From positions 35,892 to 99,891 of the forward strand of contig ARYC01017735.1 of assembly GCA_000711775.1 (NCBI GenBank): DNA of 64,000 nt, written 5' to 3'. A program made the translations under genes and the position numbers. Every line of letters begins with the position of its first letter. The stretch's first letter is position 1. The notes beneath the pieces were generated by a model. It did not search any database, was not told the DNA's origin, and worked only from the letters and a program-made list of their open reading frames with translations. Below, one piece after another: positions 23,948 to 35,824 of the stretch. Source of the stretch: Oxytricha trifallax (lineage: Eukaryota; Ciliophora; Spirotrichea; Sporadotrichida; Oxytrichidae).

Positions 23948-25971
23948 ATGGTTAAGTATGCTGGGCCATTTAATAAGTGGAGCTCGTTTAATCCTAAATT
24001 TGAGGCAGAACTTATTATTATTGCTATTGATTGACAGAAGCAGCGCTCATTACTACAATAAAATAAATAAATTTAAAATTAAATCAATAAATGAAAAATA
24101 TTGATTAAAAACATATATATTTCAAACAAAGTTGCATAGCTTTGTTTATTTAAATTATAAATAAAAAGATTAAATTTATGACTGTAAATTGCTAGAATTT
24201 CTTTACATTTCTATTCCTTCAATATTAAAATAATTATTTTATTTTATTTTTGGAATAGTTTTGATTATTAAATTGACTTTCTAATCTTGTTTTTACATTG
24301 AATATACTATAAATCTATTTTTTTACTATAAATAAATAGGATATCGTTGAAGAATACAACAAGGCATCAGTGAACAGAGCATAAATAATCTTTAAACATA
24401 CCACAAAACAAAAAAATGCCAAGCTGAATTTCGAACAATTTTTATATGCTTTGAAGTAAATATCACTTGAAGTATATCCCTACGCAAATGCCAATGAAAA
24501 TGATAAAAATTTCATTTATAAAAGTCAATATAATCAATTTTGATAATTTAATGAATGAAAATGATTCAAAAATTTTATATGAAATATTATTGAGATAATT
24601 TAAATTAAATTGTTTGTGAAATGATATAGAGTCATTGGAGAAAACATTCTAAGAAATGCAACACTACGAAAATAGCATGTTTTTCAAGTTAATTAGTAGA
24701 AATATCATCAAGAAGATACCCGTTATAAATAAAATGTTATAGTTTAGATTTATGAAATATATCACAAATATGTGTACTCATAATAATTAGAATTCTATTT
24801 TTATTATAGAGTAAATAAGTATGAAATTTATAAGGAGAAAAAGGTAGATGATTTAGGGGATACAATTGAAGATCCAAATAATTAATTGATTCTAAACTAA
24901 TTGAGTTTTAAAATTATATATATTTCATATTAAGTATTTTGATAGGCAAAGTTTAGCTGAAGATTAAATCAAAGACATGCTTGAAGCTATGTAGGATGAA
25001 GATATATAAGGATTAGTTAAGATATTTTACACTCAGATTCAACCATTTTTTATAAGTATTAAAAAAATATTGAATTATAGCTTAGTTTTTATTTGAAAAA
25101 CTTACATTATTTATTTTTAAAAAAACAGGCTTTTTAAAATGTTTTTACCATTAATGAGGCTTTTCCAATCAACCCTTGATGGACTACTTGATTTCGAAGC
25201 GACTCTGAAATTTTGTTAAACATACGACATTTTTCCATCTTTATGCAGTAAAAAGAAGTTGAAGGAATTTTTCACAGTTTTTGCTAGTTTTCATCAACAA
25301 TCTCATATAAATAAAGTGGGAAAGAGAAGAGCTGATGCAGGGGAAGAAGGGAAGAGGTATATTGATATTACTATAATATACATATAAATTAAAGATTAAT
25401 GTTTTTATTATAAATAAAATAGTAATATTACGGTTCAAAATCTTTGATAAATTATGAAATTTTTAATTTTATACATCGAAATAGTTAATCAATTTTGAAA
25501 ATTATGCTTATAATAATGATCTTTTGATTGAATTATTGACAACAATTGCATTAAGCTAATCTACAATGAGTAGTGTGAATTAAGACAGCTAATATGAAGG
25601 ATATTTTATAAAAATATTGTTCTTAATTGAGAAAGTGCATTTTTCTGAAGGACTCAAGTAGTATCAACATAAATAGTAAGTTATGATCTCATTTTTTTAG
25701 GCAATTAAATTTATACGAAACATTTCTTTTTCTTATTCTATAATTAATTTATTTTTTTAGCCAGAAAAACATTGATATTCTGCTATAAATAGAAAAGGCT
25801 TTCCCAGAAAAATTTAAAAATCAGAGAAAAGAGTATGAGGAGTTGCTCTATGAGAGTGGCAATGCAGGGAAATGGAAAAGAATCAGACAAGGGAAAAAAG
25901 TTAGCAAGGATATTATGGGGAGGACCTTCACATAACTAGAGGATGAGGAGGCTGTAAGATTGCTAAAATGA
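23948..25971 (+). CDS. Ciliate-specific protein with EF-hand/p25-like helical units
   Basis: ATG 23948 starts MVKYAGPFNKWSSFNPKFEA; TGA is at 25969-25971. Segments in order: DIVEEYNKASVNRAQIIFKH with AKLNFEQFLYALKQISLEVY (an EF-hand-like helix pair), SLEKTFQEMQHYENSMFFKL, RLFQSTLDGLLDFEATLKF, KKKLKEFFTVFASFHQQSH, IELLTTIALSQS and a basic C-terminal coil (KKVSKDIMGRTFTQLEDEE). The gene at 28.2-30.2 kb shares the same kind of layout, so they may be distant paralogs. Function is unknown; calcium- or tubulin-related roles would be inference from the EF-like unit only. Several introns or IESs are present and unmapped. Confidence 0.65.
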
Positions 25972-26659
25972 AACTATGAGATAAGCATAAGTGAAAGAAT
26001 TTCTATAAATAAATTTTGTAAATATAGTAAAAACTGCTCTTAATAATTGTACTAAAAATCATCATTTTATTGATTTTAATTTCATTATCATTGATTTATA
26101 CTAAATTAACTATATTTTAAAATAGAAATATAAAATAAAACATTATATACTGTAAATTTGTGGAATTGTCAGAAAAAAGTGAATTTCTTTTAATTATTCT
26201 CAAGCTTCTATATTCTTGTCATGTTTTAGAATAATAGTCTTTAAACATATATATAAAAGCTCAGTGGTATAACTCAGTCTTGGCAATTACAATTATCCAA
26301 ATATTAGGTGATAAATTATCTAATACTCTCAAAAATAGGCAAATATAATAAAAATTCAATGTTTAAAAGTGGCAGTCAGATTTTAAGAGAATTTAAATTT
26401 AGAGATTGAAACATTTAACTTATGAAAAATAATTATTATTATAAAAGTAGTAAAATTATCGATCAGTGACTAGGCAGCGAGGGTGTGGCCACCTCGCCAT
26501 GCAGCTTGAGGAGACTGGTTCGAACCCCACCACTCTCCTACGGTTATCACCGCCAAAGTATCTCTTGTTTTGCAGCTTAGTTATCAATACATATGCATGC
26601 CTGGACACTGATCAGGCTCTTCAATCAGTGGTCACCTATAAACAGTAGAATGGGCAGGT
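25972..26659. other. Gene-free stretch with a GC-richer island
   Basis: 25972-26455 is AT-rich. At about 26466-26600 the GC content rises to roughly half and includes GGTTCGAACCCC (26518-26529), which matches an RNA polymerase III B box. No cloverleaf forms around it. I see no protein family in the open frames. Confidence 0.35.
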
Positions 26660-26783
26660 TCTTACTTCAATATCGATTCTTTTGAACTCATCGTAGCAAC
26701 TCCAAGAACTGCTCCAAGTCAAAGTGAAAAAATCTTCAACATAATTGTCATGCTCAACTTGCTAATAAACTCCATATCTACTA
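26660..26783 (-). CDS. Isolated coding-like segment
   Basis: Minus-strand reading RYGVYQQVEHDNYVEDFF followed by SSSWSCYDEFKRIDIE ends at a GTAAG donor. Composition is that of an MDS, but I can neither name it nor connect it. It may belong to a scrambled gene. Confidence 0.35.
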
Positions 26784-27349
26784 ATAAATAATTAATTAGT
26801 TACACATTAATTAATCACCTTACCTTAGTTATTTACTATTATTTACTCCTAGTAAAATTATCAATTTAAATCATAAAGCTTAAATAATGTCACAATTATT
26901 TAAGTTAAAATATTATTGAAAGATTTATAGCGTATTTTTATCGCTATATATAACTTAATATTTTTAAATAAAAAATATTTATAATAAATTTGCAATAATA
27001 AGAGGAGCCAAATTTGAGATATTAATATTTAAGTTTGATAAATTCATAAATCAAGGACAGCTTCGATAAAACTAATATTGCTTAAGTGGTTTTTAAAATG
27101 CAAAAATTAACATTTATTTAAAGATAATTAATTAACTATTAAACAAAGTTAATATAAATAAAATAATAATCTAATTTTTAGTTTTAAAATTTACAAAATT
27201 TATCCAAGTTATAATATAAATGATTTAGCCAATAGTCAAATATGAAAATAGTGAAAAATAATTAATTTCCAAAATTATTTGAATTTGAGGAATAATATAA
27301 ATTATCAAAACAATTATAAAAACAATCTCTGAAATTTTTATCAGAAGAG
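26784..27349. other. AT-rich intergenic DNA
   Basis: Over 80% A+T, no coding signal. Confidence 0.5.
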
Positions 27350-28140
27350 ATGTCCTAGTTACCTCCATAAAATAATAAGCAAGTTATGTTTTTCGGTTAA
27401 ATTCTTGAGAATTTCGCCGGCCACAACTCGCAGAAATTTAATTGTAAACTATCTTTTAATACTAATCACTCCCTGTTTATAGTGTTACCTACTATTTACG
27501 ATTGGACAGAGCAACCAAAGATCAGCATCTGCCAGTATCTTTGCTCATGCCAGTCCACTCTTGGGTGCTCCGAGAAGACAGTTGTAGTCGCGTTTATATA
27601 TATGCAGCGATTTTTCGACTCCATTAACGAGCACTACAAGGGCTCACCACAATACAACTCACTTTATAGATATGCATAAAGTCATCATAATACTTACTTG
27701 TAAGCAGCCATTATTAATATTGCTAGCTAGATAAGTTTATTTAAATAAATATAATAATTTTATGAATGTTTTTGTCATTTAATTTTTTGAAATTAGAATC
27801 TATAGCGAATTCTAAAATTGTAATTTCAATTTCTTTCACATCACACCACCTTTAAAATTTCCAATTATATGCTATGATTCAACAATAATTGACTAATTTA
27901 TAAGTTAAAATAGAGTGAGTCATTTTGACTGAATATTACAACTAGAAATCAAATATTATAACATCCATATTTATTATATTCAATACCAATTTAAAAAGCT
28001 ATTCGAAATTTTATTCACAAATCTGTTCACAATATAAGATCCTTTTGAATTTAAACTTAACTTTTATTTTATATAGTTTACTCGGTACGTGCATCGTGCT
28101 CGCTGTCAAATACAATGAAGAAACTTGCCACTTTAATATA
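27350..28140 (+). CDS. Cyclin (Pho80/cyclin-P type), N-terminal and central part only
   Basis: ATG 27350 (MSQLPPQNNKQVMFFG). A 39-bp intron (27444-27482) joins in phase to LPTIYDWTEQPKISICQYL and SEKTVVVAFIYMQRFFD, the first helices of a cyclin box. An IES (27670-28076) separates it from LLGTCIVLAVKYNEETCHFN, cyclin helix 3 with the conserved Lys-Tyr pair. The coding signal ends about 28140. The last cyclin helices (expected GG...ELNxLE) are not found downstream, so the 3' MDS is missing, scrambled elsewhere, or the gene is truncated. Cyclins of this type activate CDKs such as Pho85-like kinases. The opposite strand is occupied by the end of another gene. Confidence 0.75.
27670..28076 (+). 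other. IES, pointer TATAG, in the cyclin gene
   Basis: TATAG at 27665-27669 and 28072-28076 in the same phase. Excision of 407 bp joins QYNSLY to SLLGTCIVLAVKY, the spacing seen in cyclins. Confidence 0.8.
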
Positions 28141-28199
28141 TAATTAAGACATGATTGCAATAAAATTAAATTTTACAATAGTATATGAAGAAAAAACAT

Positions 28200-30170
28200 A
28201 TCATATTAAATGTCTATAAATTTATCCTATTTATTAGGTGGTAAATAGCCTATTTCTAAGACATGATTTTGCTCAGATAACAAATCATATTCCTTCAAAA
28301 ACTTAATAAAATTGTTCATCCCAAGCTTACTACTCGCTTCAATAGCATATTATTAATAAATTTTCTCCAGTTGTCCCAAATATTTATTAAGTTTAAGAGC
28401 GAATTCTCTACTGTTTAACATAGAAGTGTTTTGGTTAAGATAGGTTTAAGATGTACCATAACCATTTTATAAAGTTTTTAATTGCTAAGAACTTCTCTAA
28501 GCACTTTCTTATATTTGATTGAAAAATTGTTTGGCTCTTAAATCTGAATCACGTTTTGGAGGGCTTCCATTCCTGAAAGTAGAAGCAAGAATATTATTGT
28601 TTTCTATTTTTACATCGTAATGATTTATGAAGCTGATTCGAAGACCTTCAGATCTCAGCCATTCAGTGCCTTTGGAAAATTCAAGTTTCTCAAGCAGCTC
28701 AGAAAGCCCATTTTCAGGGAAGAAAGTATGAGCACACTTAAGCAGGAAATGTAGAAGCATGCTGAATTTGAAAGTGTGGCCTTATTCTAAGCAAGACACT
28801 TCTACTCCAAAGAAATCGGTTGGTTAGTTAAGGGACTCGTCATAAAGTCTGTTGAATTTTTGAATGTTTGTAGATTAGAGTAGGAAAACAATGTTAAAGT
28901 CTCTTGCAAATCTTTAAAGCTCTTTTTGTGAATCTTATTCATTTTCAAACTTTGATTTCTCTTTCTTTAATACAAGTTCGTTTTTCCAATATAGTGTATA
29001 TATTTTAGCAATTTTAGAAGCCATAGTCCTAATAAGTCTAATATCTTTATCCCACAGTTGTCTATTAAATGTTTTGTTAACTTAAGTCTAATTTAAGCTC
29101 TCTAATTATCCAATCTAGGGTTGTAGATGCTTCTTATACATTTTAAGTATTGCTTCGATTGATTGCTTTTTAGGGTAGAGAAACTTAGCTACTGTTAACA
29201 AGGATTTAAGGAAAGATTCATAAACTAGCGATGAGTCTTCCTTCTTTTTAGATTGATAGTAAATGATTTCGATTTGCTCTTGGTTAAGTAAGCTCGGCAT
29301 TATATTGGCTTGCAAGAAGATATCCTTAAATTATGAAAGTTTCAGAAAGCCATACTACTAATTGTAAGAGCTGTACCTCTCAAAAATAACTTTAATGCCT
29401 TATTTAACAATTTCCAGCTTTCTCTCGAGATTGGTTTACCTCTCTATAACATCACGCTTCTTTTGATTTTCATTCACTTAATGTTCAGAGTACTAATCCT
29501 TCAGCTGTTAAAGAGTAAGTTAGAAATCTTGCTTAGATCTGGTTGAATTCTATCCCCCTTGGATTGACTTCAGTTCACGACTTCCAGCTCGTTCAGTCAA
29601 TTAGCCAAGCAACTGCAAATTTCTCTCCTTACTTTGATATGCTGAACTGTTGCTGCCTGCGTTATTATTTACAAAAATGCTCAATCTTTCTTTAAATGAT
29701 CTCAAGCCTCCATTTGCTATAGTAGATTTAGAATATTTTTTGTTTCAGTTATAAAATATCGAGATTAAATCATTTAAGTATTAAACTTTCTTAGATTAAG
29801 CTTGACTTTTAATACTACCCGCCTTTGATCTCTTCTCAATGGAAGATGCAGTGTCAGAAAATTGCTTTATATTTTTCACATTTGCATTATAGTTTATGGG
29901 AACTAAAAATTATTTTTTCTCAATATAGAGTTTCATTTTCTAAAAAAATTATTATAAAACCCAATTCTTTTATTAGTTGCTGATATTATAATTTCTTTAA
30001 GTATTTGCCACATTATTCTACTCCCCATTATAATTATTAATCAATTCTATGTAATTACTGCTATTGCTAAACTGCCTCTGTGGCGAGCTTGAATCAGTTT
30101 TAGATTATTACTACTATTGAAGTTATGAAAAACTATTGGTTTATGGTAATTTGAAGTTTCTGGCAAGCAT
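28200..30170 (-). CDS. Unknown coiled-coil protein with EF-hand-like helices
   Basis: Start ATG at complement 30168-30170 (MLARNFKLPQTNSFSQL), a Gln/Asn-rich head, then long helical stretches: NLERKLEIVKQGIKVIFERY, PSLLNQEQIEIIYYQSKKKE, YESFLKSLLTVAKFLYPKK, IRLIRTMASKIAKIYTLYW, FKFSMLLHFLLKCAHTFFP. The frame is open over about 1.5 kb. One in-frame TGA (complement 29745-29747) between ISIFYN and NKKYSKS has no pointer that I can find. The 3' end is uncertain: the frame continues past LEIGYLPPNK (about 28240) into the cyclin region without a TGA. A cytoskeletal role is a guess. The layout resembles the gene at 23.9-26.0 kb. Confidence 0.65.
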
Positions 30171-30599
30171 CTTATTTTAATTAAGTTTAATTATATTATC
30201 TAATGCGGAAAATCTTAAGTTTATGCATAAATTTATATTCATTAAAGTTTTAATTATTATTATTTGTTTATTTATCAAATGAGATTTGTTTAATTCAAAT
30301 GACATTTTAGGAATATCAAATGAATTCATGAAATAAATATATACGTCATTACTTTCCGCTTTTAAAGAAAAGCATATTTAAGAATTAAATGAAGAGGGGG
30401 GGGCAAAAGTTTTAATTGCAAGGAATAATCCCTGTCTCCCCTTTTAAATTGAAAAATATTTCTTAAATTATCTTAGATAACTTTAGTGGTTTTTTGCTAA
30501 GATTTAGTAATAAAAAATTCTCCTCTTACTATATTTTGTTAATTAAGATTTTTTTCATGATTATGAAGTATAAAATTAATATTATTGATTTAACTTACA

Positions 30600-31871
30600 A
30601 ATTTTATACTTTCCATTAAATTTTAATCTCAATTTTCCAGAAAGACTATGATCTAGCTAACATTTAATTATTGAATGAAAGCTAAATTAATAATTCATTC
30701 TATCTTTTCGCGAACTTTTCTTGGTGATGATCCCTTTCCATGAACATTGCTTTGATTTTAATTTTATGTTTTTTCTTGGGACACTGCTTGAACTTTATCT
30801 TGATAGCTGAGTAGATCTCCTCTGAATATTTTCATAAATTTGCAGACAAAATACTAGTTTCATACTAAAATTTAAGATCCTAGACTTATGATAGCATGAA
30901 TTAATACTAAATAAATCATTATAATTTAAACTATGCAGACCAAAAAGTAGGCTAGAGTATTCCCAAGGATTATGACAAGTGCAATAATCACAGTATTGAA
31001 GTCTTCCCATGTCAAGAAACTATAGAGTGGTCTCCCTAAATATTTGGTTGCACAAAGATTGCAGGTAAGGTAAGTAAAGCCATAGACAAGCATATATGGT
31101 AGGTGCTCAAAACAAAGTAAACTGTATATGACTTTAATAATAAATTGATATTTATGCTAGCAAGTATAAAATTGATAAAATTAAACTATAATTATGAGCA
31201 TTCATGCGTTTATTGGGTATTACTATATGCCATAATTAATTAAGTTTACAACTTTTGATATAATGATGTTAATAAATATGGCTACTGCTGGTAGTGAGTG
31301 AACTATAATCATAAGTTAGTAGAATTACTCAGTCCACCTTTCCCCTCTTCTAGCTCTGTGACCGTCTAGATCCTTAATGACATCAGCATGAATTAGTGAC
31401 CAGTAGAGCGCCACTATGCAAACTTAAGAAACAAAGGCTATTTCAGTCAGTATAGCTATTTTTAAATCATAAATAATTCCAGTTTTACTTTAAGATTAAT
31501 GTAAAATTCATTAGAGAGACCATTATGATGGTATTTTTATTTCCCTTATAGAAGAAAGATAAATAATAAGTAGCTGTTGCCTTAACAAGCGGGATTTGAT
31601 TGTGCTTGTTGAATAGTACAGCGCATACTATATTTAAAACCAAAGAAATAGACACTATGTGCAAACCCCAATGTGTCAAAAAGCAGAAATTCACATAAAA
31701 GTCGTCAAATTTTAAATTATAGTCATTGAAATATGTACATTTGTATGAACGAAAATGAATATGTAAAAAAAGGGCAAAAAAACTCTTATTTTAGTTAAAG
31801 TCCAGTAGTCCCAGAGACCATATTTAGATCATTCCATTTACACATAAAAGTGTGATTCTTGCAAACATCAT
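30600..31871 (-). CDS. FAR-17a/AIG1-like membrane protein, copy A
   Basis: Start ATG at complement 31869-31871 (MMFARITLLCVNGMIQ). Helices and motifs: FLTHWGLHIVSISLVLNIVC, IAFVSQVCIVALYWSLIHAD, then LPYMLVYGFTYLTCNLCATK followed by YLGRPLYSFLTWEDF and ALVIILGNTLAYFLVCIV. The YxGRPLYxFLxW box is shared with copy B. A basic C-terminal tail (KFKQCPKKKHKIKIKAM) follows. I saw no clear TGA, so the end near 30600 is approximate. In animals the family (AIG1, ADTRP) hydrolyses fatty-acid esters of hydroxy fatty acids with a Thr and a His in the membrane; whether that holds here is unknown. Confidence 0.7.
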
Positions 31872-32561
31872 ATTTCTATCAGATAGTAGTGAAGGAATTG
31901 CGGAATGCTCGAAGTCAAAATTATATAATATTTAATTATCACATTAATTATAAATAAATTTACTCTTCATAAAATTAATCTTTTCATTAAAAAAAATTAT
32001 CTTTAAATATTTTAACTTATAAAATTATCGAGTATAAACACTTCGTCGTTCGTTAGTGGTCTCTATGATTTTCTTGCAATTTCTGCATTGGCACTACTGA
32101 TATTTATAATAATTTCAAATTAAATTAAACATAATCTCACTTTTTAATAAGTCATTTTTATATTTATAAAAATTTAAATACTGAGATTGCTATTGGCTGT
32201 ATTATTCTCGGTTTATTGTTAGGATGACATATTTATTTGAAAAAGCAGTTAGATTATATACTATTAAATAATTATTAATTTGTTAATCAGTATTGTACTT
32301 AAAACTTCTTCCTTGCTATATTCCGCTATTAAGTTACTATTTTAATATAATATTTTGATTTCTATAATTTTATATATCTTTATAATTTTATAAACAATCA
32401 CACAGAGGATGAGAATTAAAACTATAAGAAACTTACCTTTATATACTATATATATAAAATACAGCATTTATTAAAGAATTTAATCAATTATCATATATGA
32501 AACTGCTCAAATATTAATGAACTAAATCTCCAAGAATTTAATTAATGCCTAGCATTTTATC
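31872..32561. other. AT-rich spacer between tandem copies A and B
   Basis: No coding signal. Contains long A+T runs and (TA)n near 32446. Expected to hold the telomere-addition sites of the two chromosomes. Confidence 0.45.
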
Positions 32562-33507
32562 TCATTATGACTTGGTCTTAGATGAATTCTCAAATTTTTC
32601 TTGTTTAGGTGGATTCTTTCTAACAACTGATCCCACTTAACATACAATATAGTAAGCAGCTATATTTCCAAGATTAATCACAAAAGCCACAACGAAGGAT
32701 TTATAGTCGGTCCAAGGGAGGAAGGGGTACAGGGGTCTGCCTAGATACAAAACACCAGCATAGTTGAAAAATAGGTAAATCACTCCGTAGTAAATCATAT
32801 ATTTCACATGTGAGAACATCATTAAACTTAGAGGGTTGAAAGATCAAGATTCATGAATAATAGAGATATTTTTGCTATAAAAAATACTTTAAGTTTACTA
32901 TTCTAGAGATAGCGACATTTGCAAATATAACCAAAGCAGGTACTATATGAATATAGATCATCATTTGGTGGAATCTCCAAGCAAAGACGTCGCCATACAT
33001 TTCTCTAAAAATCTCAACTTGTTTCAGAGCATGATGATGTAGGAATGGCCAGTAAATTGCAACAATTGTCATTTATGCGGTTAAAGCCAACTCATTGATA
33101 ACTCCAGCCACTTAAGATTTTATCTTTTAAGAATAATTTAATTAAAAATGTGATTACAGGTATAGAAACTTTAATTCCTATTTTTGCATTATGCTTTATT
33201 TTAATTAAAACATTAATTATGTACTCCAGCCCATTTAATCAACTTAACATTTCCCTTGTTTTTGGGATTTTAAGCCATAATTGATAAAACTAAGGCGATT
33301 GAAACTATATGCATTCCCCAGCATGTAAAGTAAAAGAAGTTGCTACTCAAAAACAATGTGAAAAGCGCGGCAATCTGGATTATTACATTAGCTCCTAGAA
33401 GCAGCTTTCTCACGTTATAGATTTACAATCTTTAAAAACTTTTAGAATTTCTAGGATTCCTCTAACTTGATTTATATGTTTGTAGATCATAAAACTGAAG
33501 TTTTCAT
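32562..33507 (-). CDS. FAR-17a/AIG1-like membrane protein, copy B
   Basis: Start ATG at complement 33505-33507 (MKTS), a 34-bp candidate intron, then VRKLLLGANVIIQIAALFTL, NFFYFTCWGMHIVSIALVL, AVMTIVAIYWPFLHHHALK, FHQMMIYIHIVPALVIFANV, YGVIYLFFNYAGVLYLGRP and LYPFLPWTDYKSF. The tail ends KNPPKQEKFENSSKTKSQ and TGA (complement 32562-32564). The HIVPAL segment corresponds to the conserved His helix of the AIG1 family. About six membrane helices are visible. It is the best-preserved of three tandem paralogs. Confidence 0.78.
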
Positions 33508-33554
33508 TTTTTTTAATTAAGCACTTTTAACTATATTTTTAATTTAAATTTCAT

Positions 33555-33584
33555 GCGGGACCATTATTTAAATAATGGTCCCGC
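33555..33584. repeat. Perfect 30-bp GC-flanked palindrome, copy 1
   Basis: The left arm GCGGGACCATTATTT is followed at once by its exact reverse complement. It lies in AT-rich DNA between AIG1-like copy B and the next gene. A second copy with one changed central pair is at 33910-33937. Confidence 0.9.
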
Positions 33585-33638
33585 GTATCTTAAATTTAAT
33601 GAATGTATTTAACTTAAATTATGTAAATTTGAAAATTA

Positions 33639-34277
33639 TCATATAAAGCATGCATGAAATCCTGATTGATTTAAGTAAATTCTTTGAAGAATTGGAACAA
33701 TGTTCTTTATCTTCAAGAAATTGAATTTTTCCCTAAATATTATCACTCAGGATTCAAAAATAGGTATCTCTAAAATACTGAAGAAACTATTGATAAATCC
33801 TTATGAATTTATAAAAACGATAAAGCAACGATTAAGATTCATGAATTTTATGGCAAAAAATAGAAAATTATTTCATTGACATAAAATGCTTAAAAAATTA
33901 ATAAAGTCACGGGACCATTATTGCAATAATGGTCCCGCGTTGATTTAAAAATTTATACTTTGATTATATATATTTATCCATGAATTATTAAAATATAAAT
34001 CATTCTCATTCAAAGATGATACATAGAGTATAAGAAACTCATAAAATTTTGAAAGTTTTCAATTCTTATAATTATTAATATATATATTCTCTATGATCAA
34101 GTAATTCAAAATCATTATATTGCATTTAATTATTACCTTATAGAAAGTTTCTTGTGGTAATGAATTAGGATAAGTGGAATTATGTAAATCAAAATTATCT
34201 AAAATTTCCTAATCATGAGCCGATATGGAAGTTAAACTATCTCCCTCGCTTTAATTTTCTTTTTGCTGTTTTGACAT
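33639..34277 (-). CDS. Small unknown protein between AIG1-like copies B and C
   Basis: Start ATG at complement 34275-34277: MSKQQKENQSEGDSLTSISA then HDQEILDNFDLHNSTYPNSL and a GTAAT donor-like end. The C-terminal segment EKFNFLKIKNIVPILQRIYL ends at TGA (complement 33639-33641). The middle (about 33760-34120) is AT-rich with weak coding signal and contains the second palindrome, probably in an IES. It resembles no family I know. Confidence 0.5.
33910..33937. repeat. Perfect 28-bp GC-flanked palindrome, copy 2
   Basis: The left arm CGGGACCATTATTG is followed by its exact reverse complement. It differs from copy 1 only in the central dinucleotide (GC for TA) and the outermost pair. Confidence 0.9.
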
Positions 34278-34717
34278 ATCTAATTATTGTTGTTTATATT
34301 ATAAAATTAAGTTCCCTATAAATAGAGAGGGATAATATAGAGATGTGTAAATATTCAATCCCCTTTCTAAAAAAAGCAAAGAAAATGAGGACAACTAGAA
34401 AGTTTAAGATTAAAGTAGATTTTTGTAAAAATCTTAGAAACATAATAATTTATTTTAAAAAAACTAATTGAGCACAAAAAAATAATAGATTTAATCTATC
34501 TAACTAATACAATATAGACAATTGATTTTTTTATTACGACTTTATAAATTCAATGACGTCCATATTTTTCTCTAAATAGATATATTGATATAATTTAATT
34601 GAAAATTTATTAAATAAATTGGTATTTAAATTTGAGAGTAATTAATATTATGAAATTAAAAATATTTTTCTTATTATTGATGTTTCTTATATATTATCAA
34701 TATAAATGGCATTCAAT

Positions 34718-35824
34718 TCAATCTTTTTCAGCCCCTTTCTTCTATATTAATTTTGACTCTAAATCCCCTTTCTCTCTATCTCCCTCTTCTTAGTCATGAA
34801 TATTATTTTTATTGTTATATATCTTTGACTTAATATTAAAATTTCTTTAAATTTCTGGCAGAGTTTTACCTCTTATGGATTAGCATAATCTACAGCTTAT
34901 ATTATAAAAGAGAGTGATTGTCAGTAAAATTACTACTCCAAGTAAAATTGTTCTTAATGGCTTTCCAGCCCAGTCCAAGAAAAAGTAGATTCAAATATAT
35001 ATATATATAAAAACATGGTTAATATAAATTATGTAAAAATTATAAGAGATTGGTCTTTTGATCACAAATGCAGAAATTATTAAATTTATAAAACCATAGA
35101 ACAGTACACTGGCTAACACCCATTTAATGTGTGGTTTGAACATAAATAAACTTTAAACATATTTATGCTAGAAATTTGATGTGTTTTCAGTTAAATGTAA
35201 ATTATAAAATAAATATATAAAAGTTTATGATTCTAGTGAGAGCAATGTTTAAGAATACAGTAAACGCAGGAACCACATGCACTAAAATCATTAAAGTATA
35301 GAAAATACCAGTAAATTCTGATTTTTATTCCATCATCCTCTCCATTCATAATTGAGATCAGATTAAACAATGATTTAAAAGTAAAAAATCATTTTATTGT
35401 GATGATTATTTTTGTATTTTATTATAAGTCAAGGTTGTTTTATGGAGTAGAGTCCAGTATACTAGAACAGTCATAAAATTGAAAACAAACGCTATTTCGC
35501 AAATAAGGCCTGTAATTTCCCTTAATTTCATGTTTTTGTGATATTTCTCACTTCCTGCTACCATTCAGTAAAATACTTCAATTTTATTTCATAACTTATT
35601 TCAGTAAATGGATTAAAAATACAAACATAAATGAATTATTGTGTTTAGATTGTCAAAGCAATTGATATATAGCTCAAATGCATAGTCCAGCTAGTGAAAT
35701 GAGTGAATAAAATTGATGGCAGATAACTTATCATTAATCCAAGTACAGCCAGGACACTTATCAAAAGTATGCCTCTTATTCTAAATAAACACATTTGACT
35801 TATTCTTAATCTAAATTTTCTCAT
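34718..35824 (-). CDS. FAR-17a/AIG1-like membrane protein, copy C
   Basis: Start ATG at complement 35822-35824 (MRKFRLRISQMCLFRIRG), then ILLISVLAVLGLMISYLP, LFTHFTSWTMHLSYISIAL, EFTGIFYTLMILVHVVPAF (His helix of the family), KWVLASVLFYGFINLIISAF and FLDWAGKPLRTILLGVVILL. The hydrophilic C-terminus (HDQEEGDREKGDLESK) ends at TGA (complement 34718-34720). It is more divergent than A and B but has the same order of helices. Introns and IESs in AT-rich DNA separate the helices and were not mapped. Confidence 0.72.

Noticed and set aside
26255-26535. tRNA gene (A-box-like GCTCAGTGGT and B-box GGTTCGAACC)
   Set aside because: No acceptor, D or T stems pair, and the boxes are about 250 bp apart.
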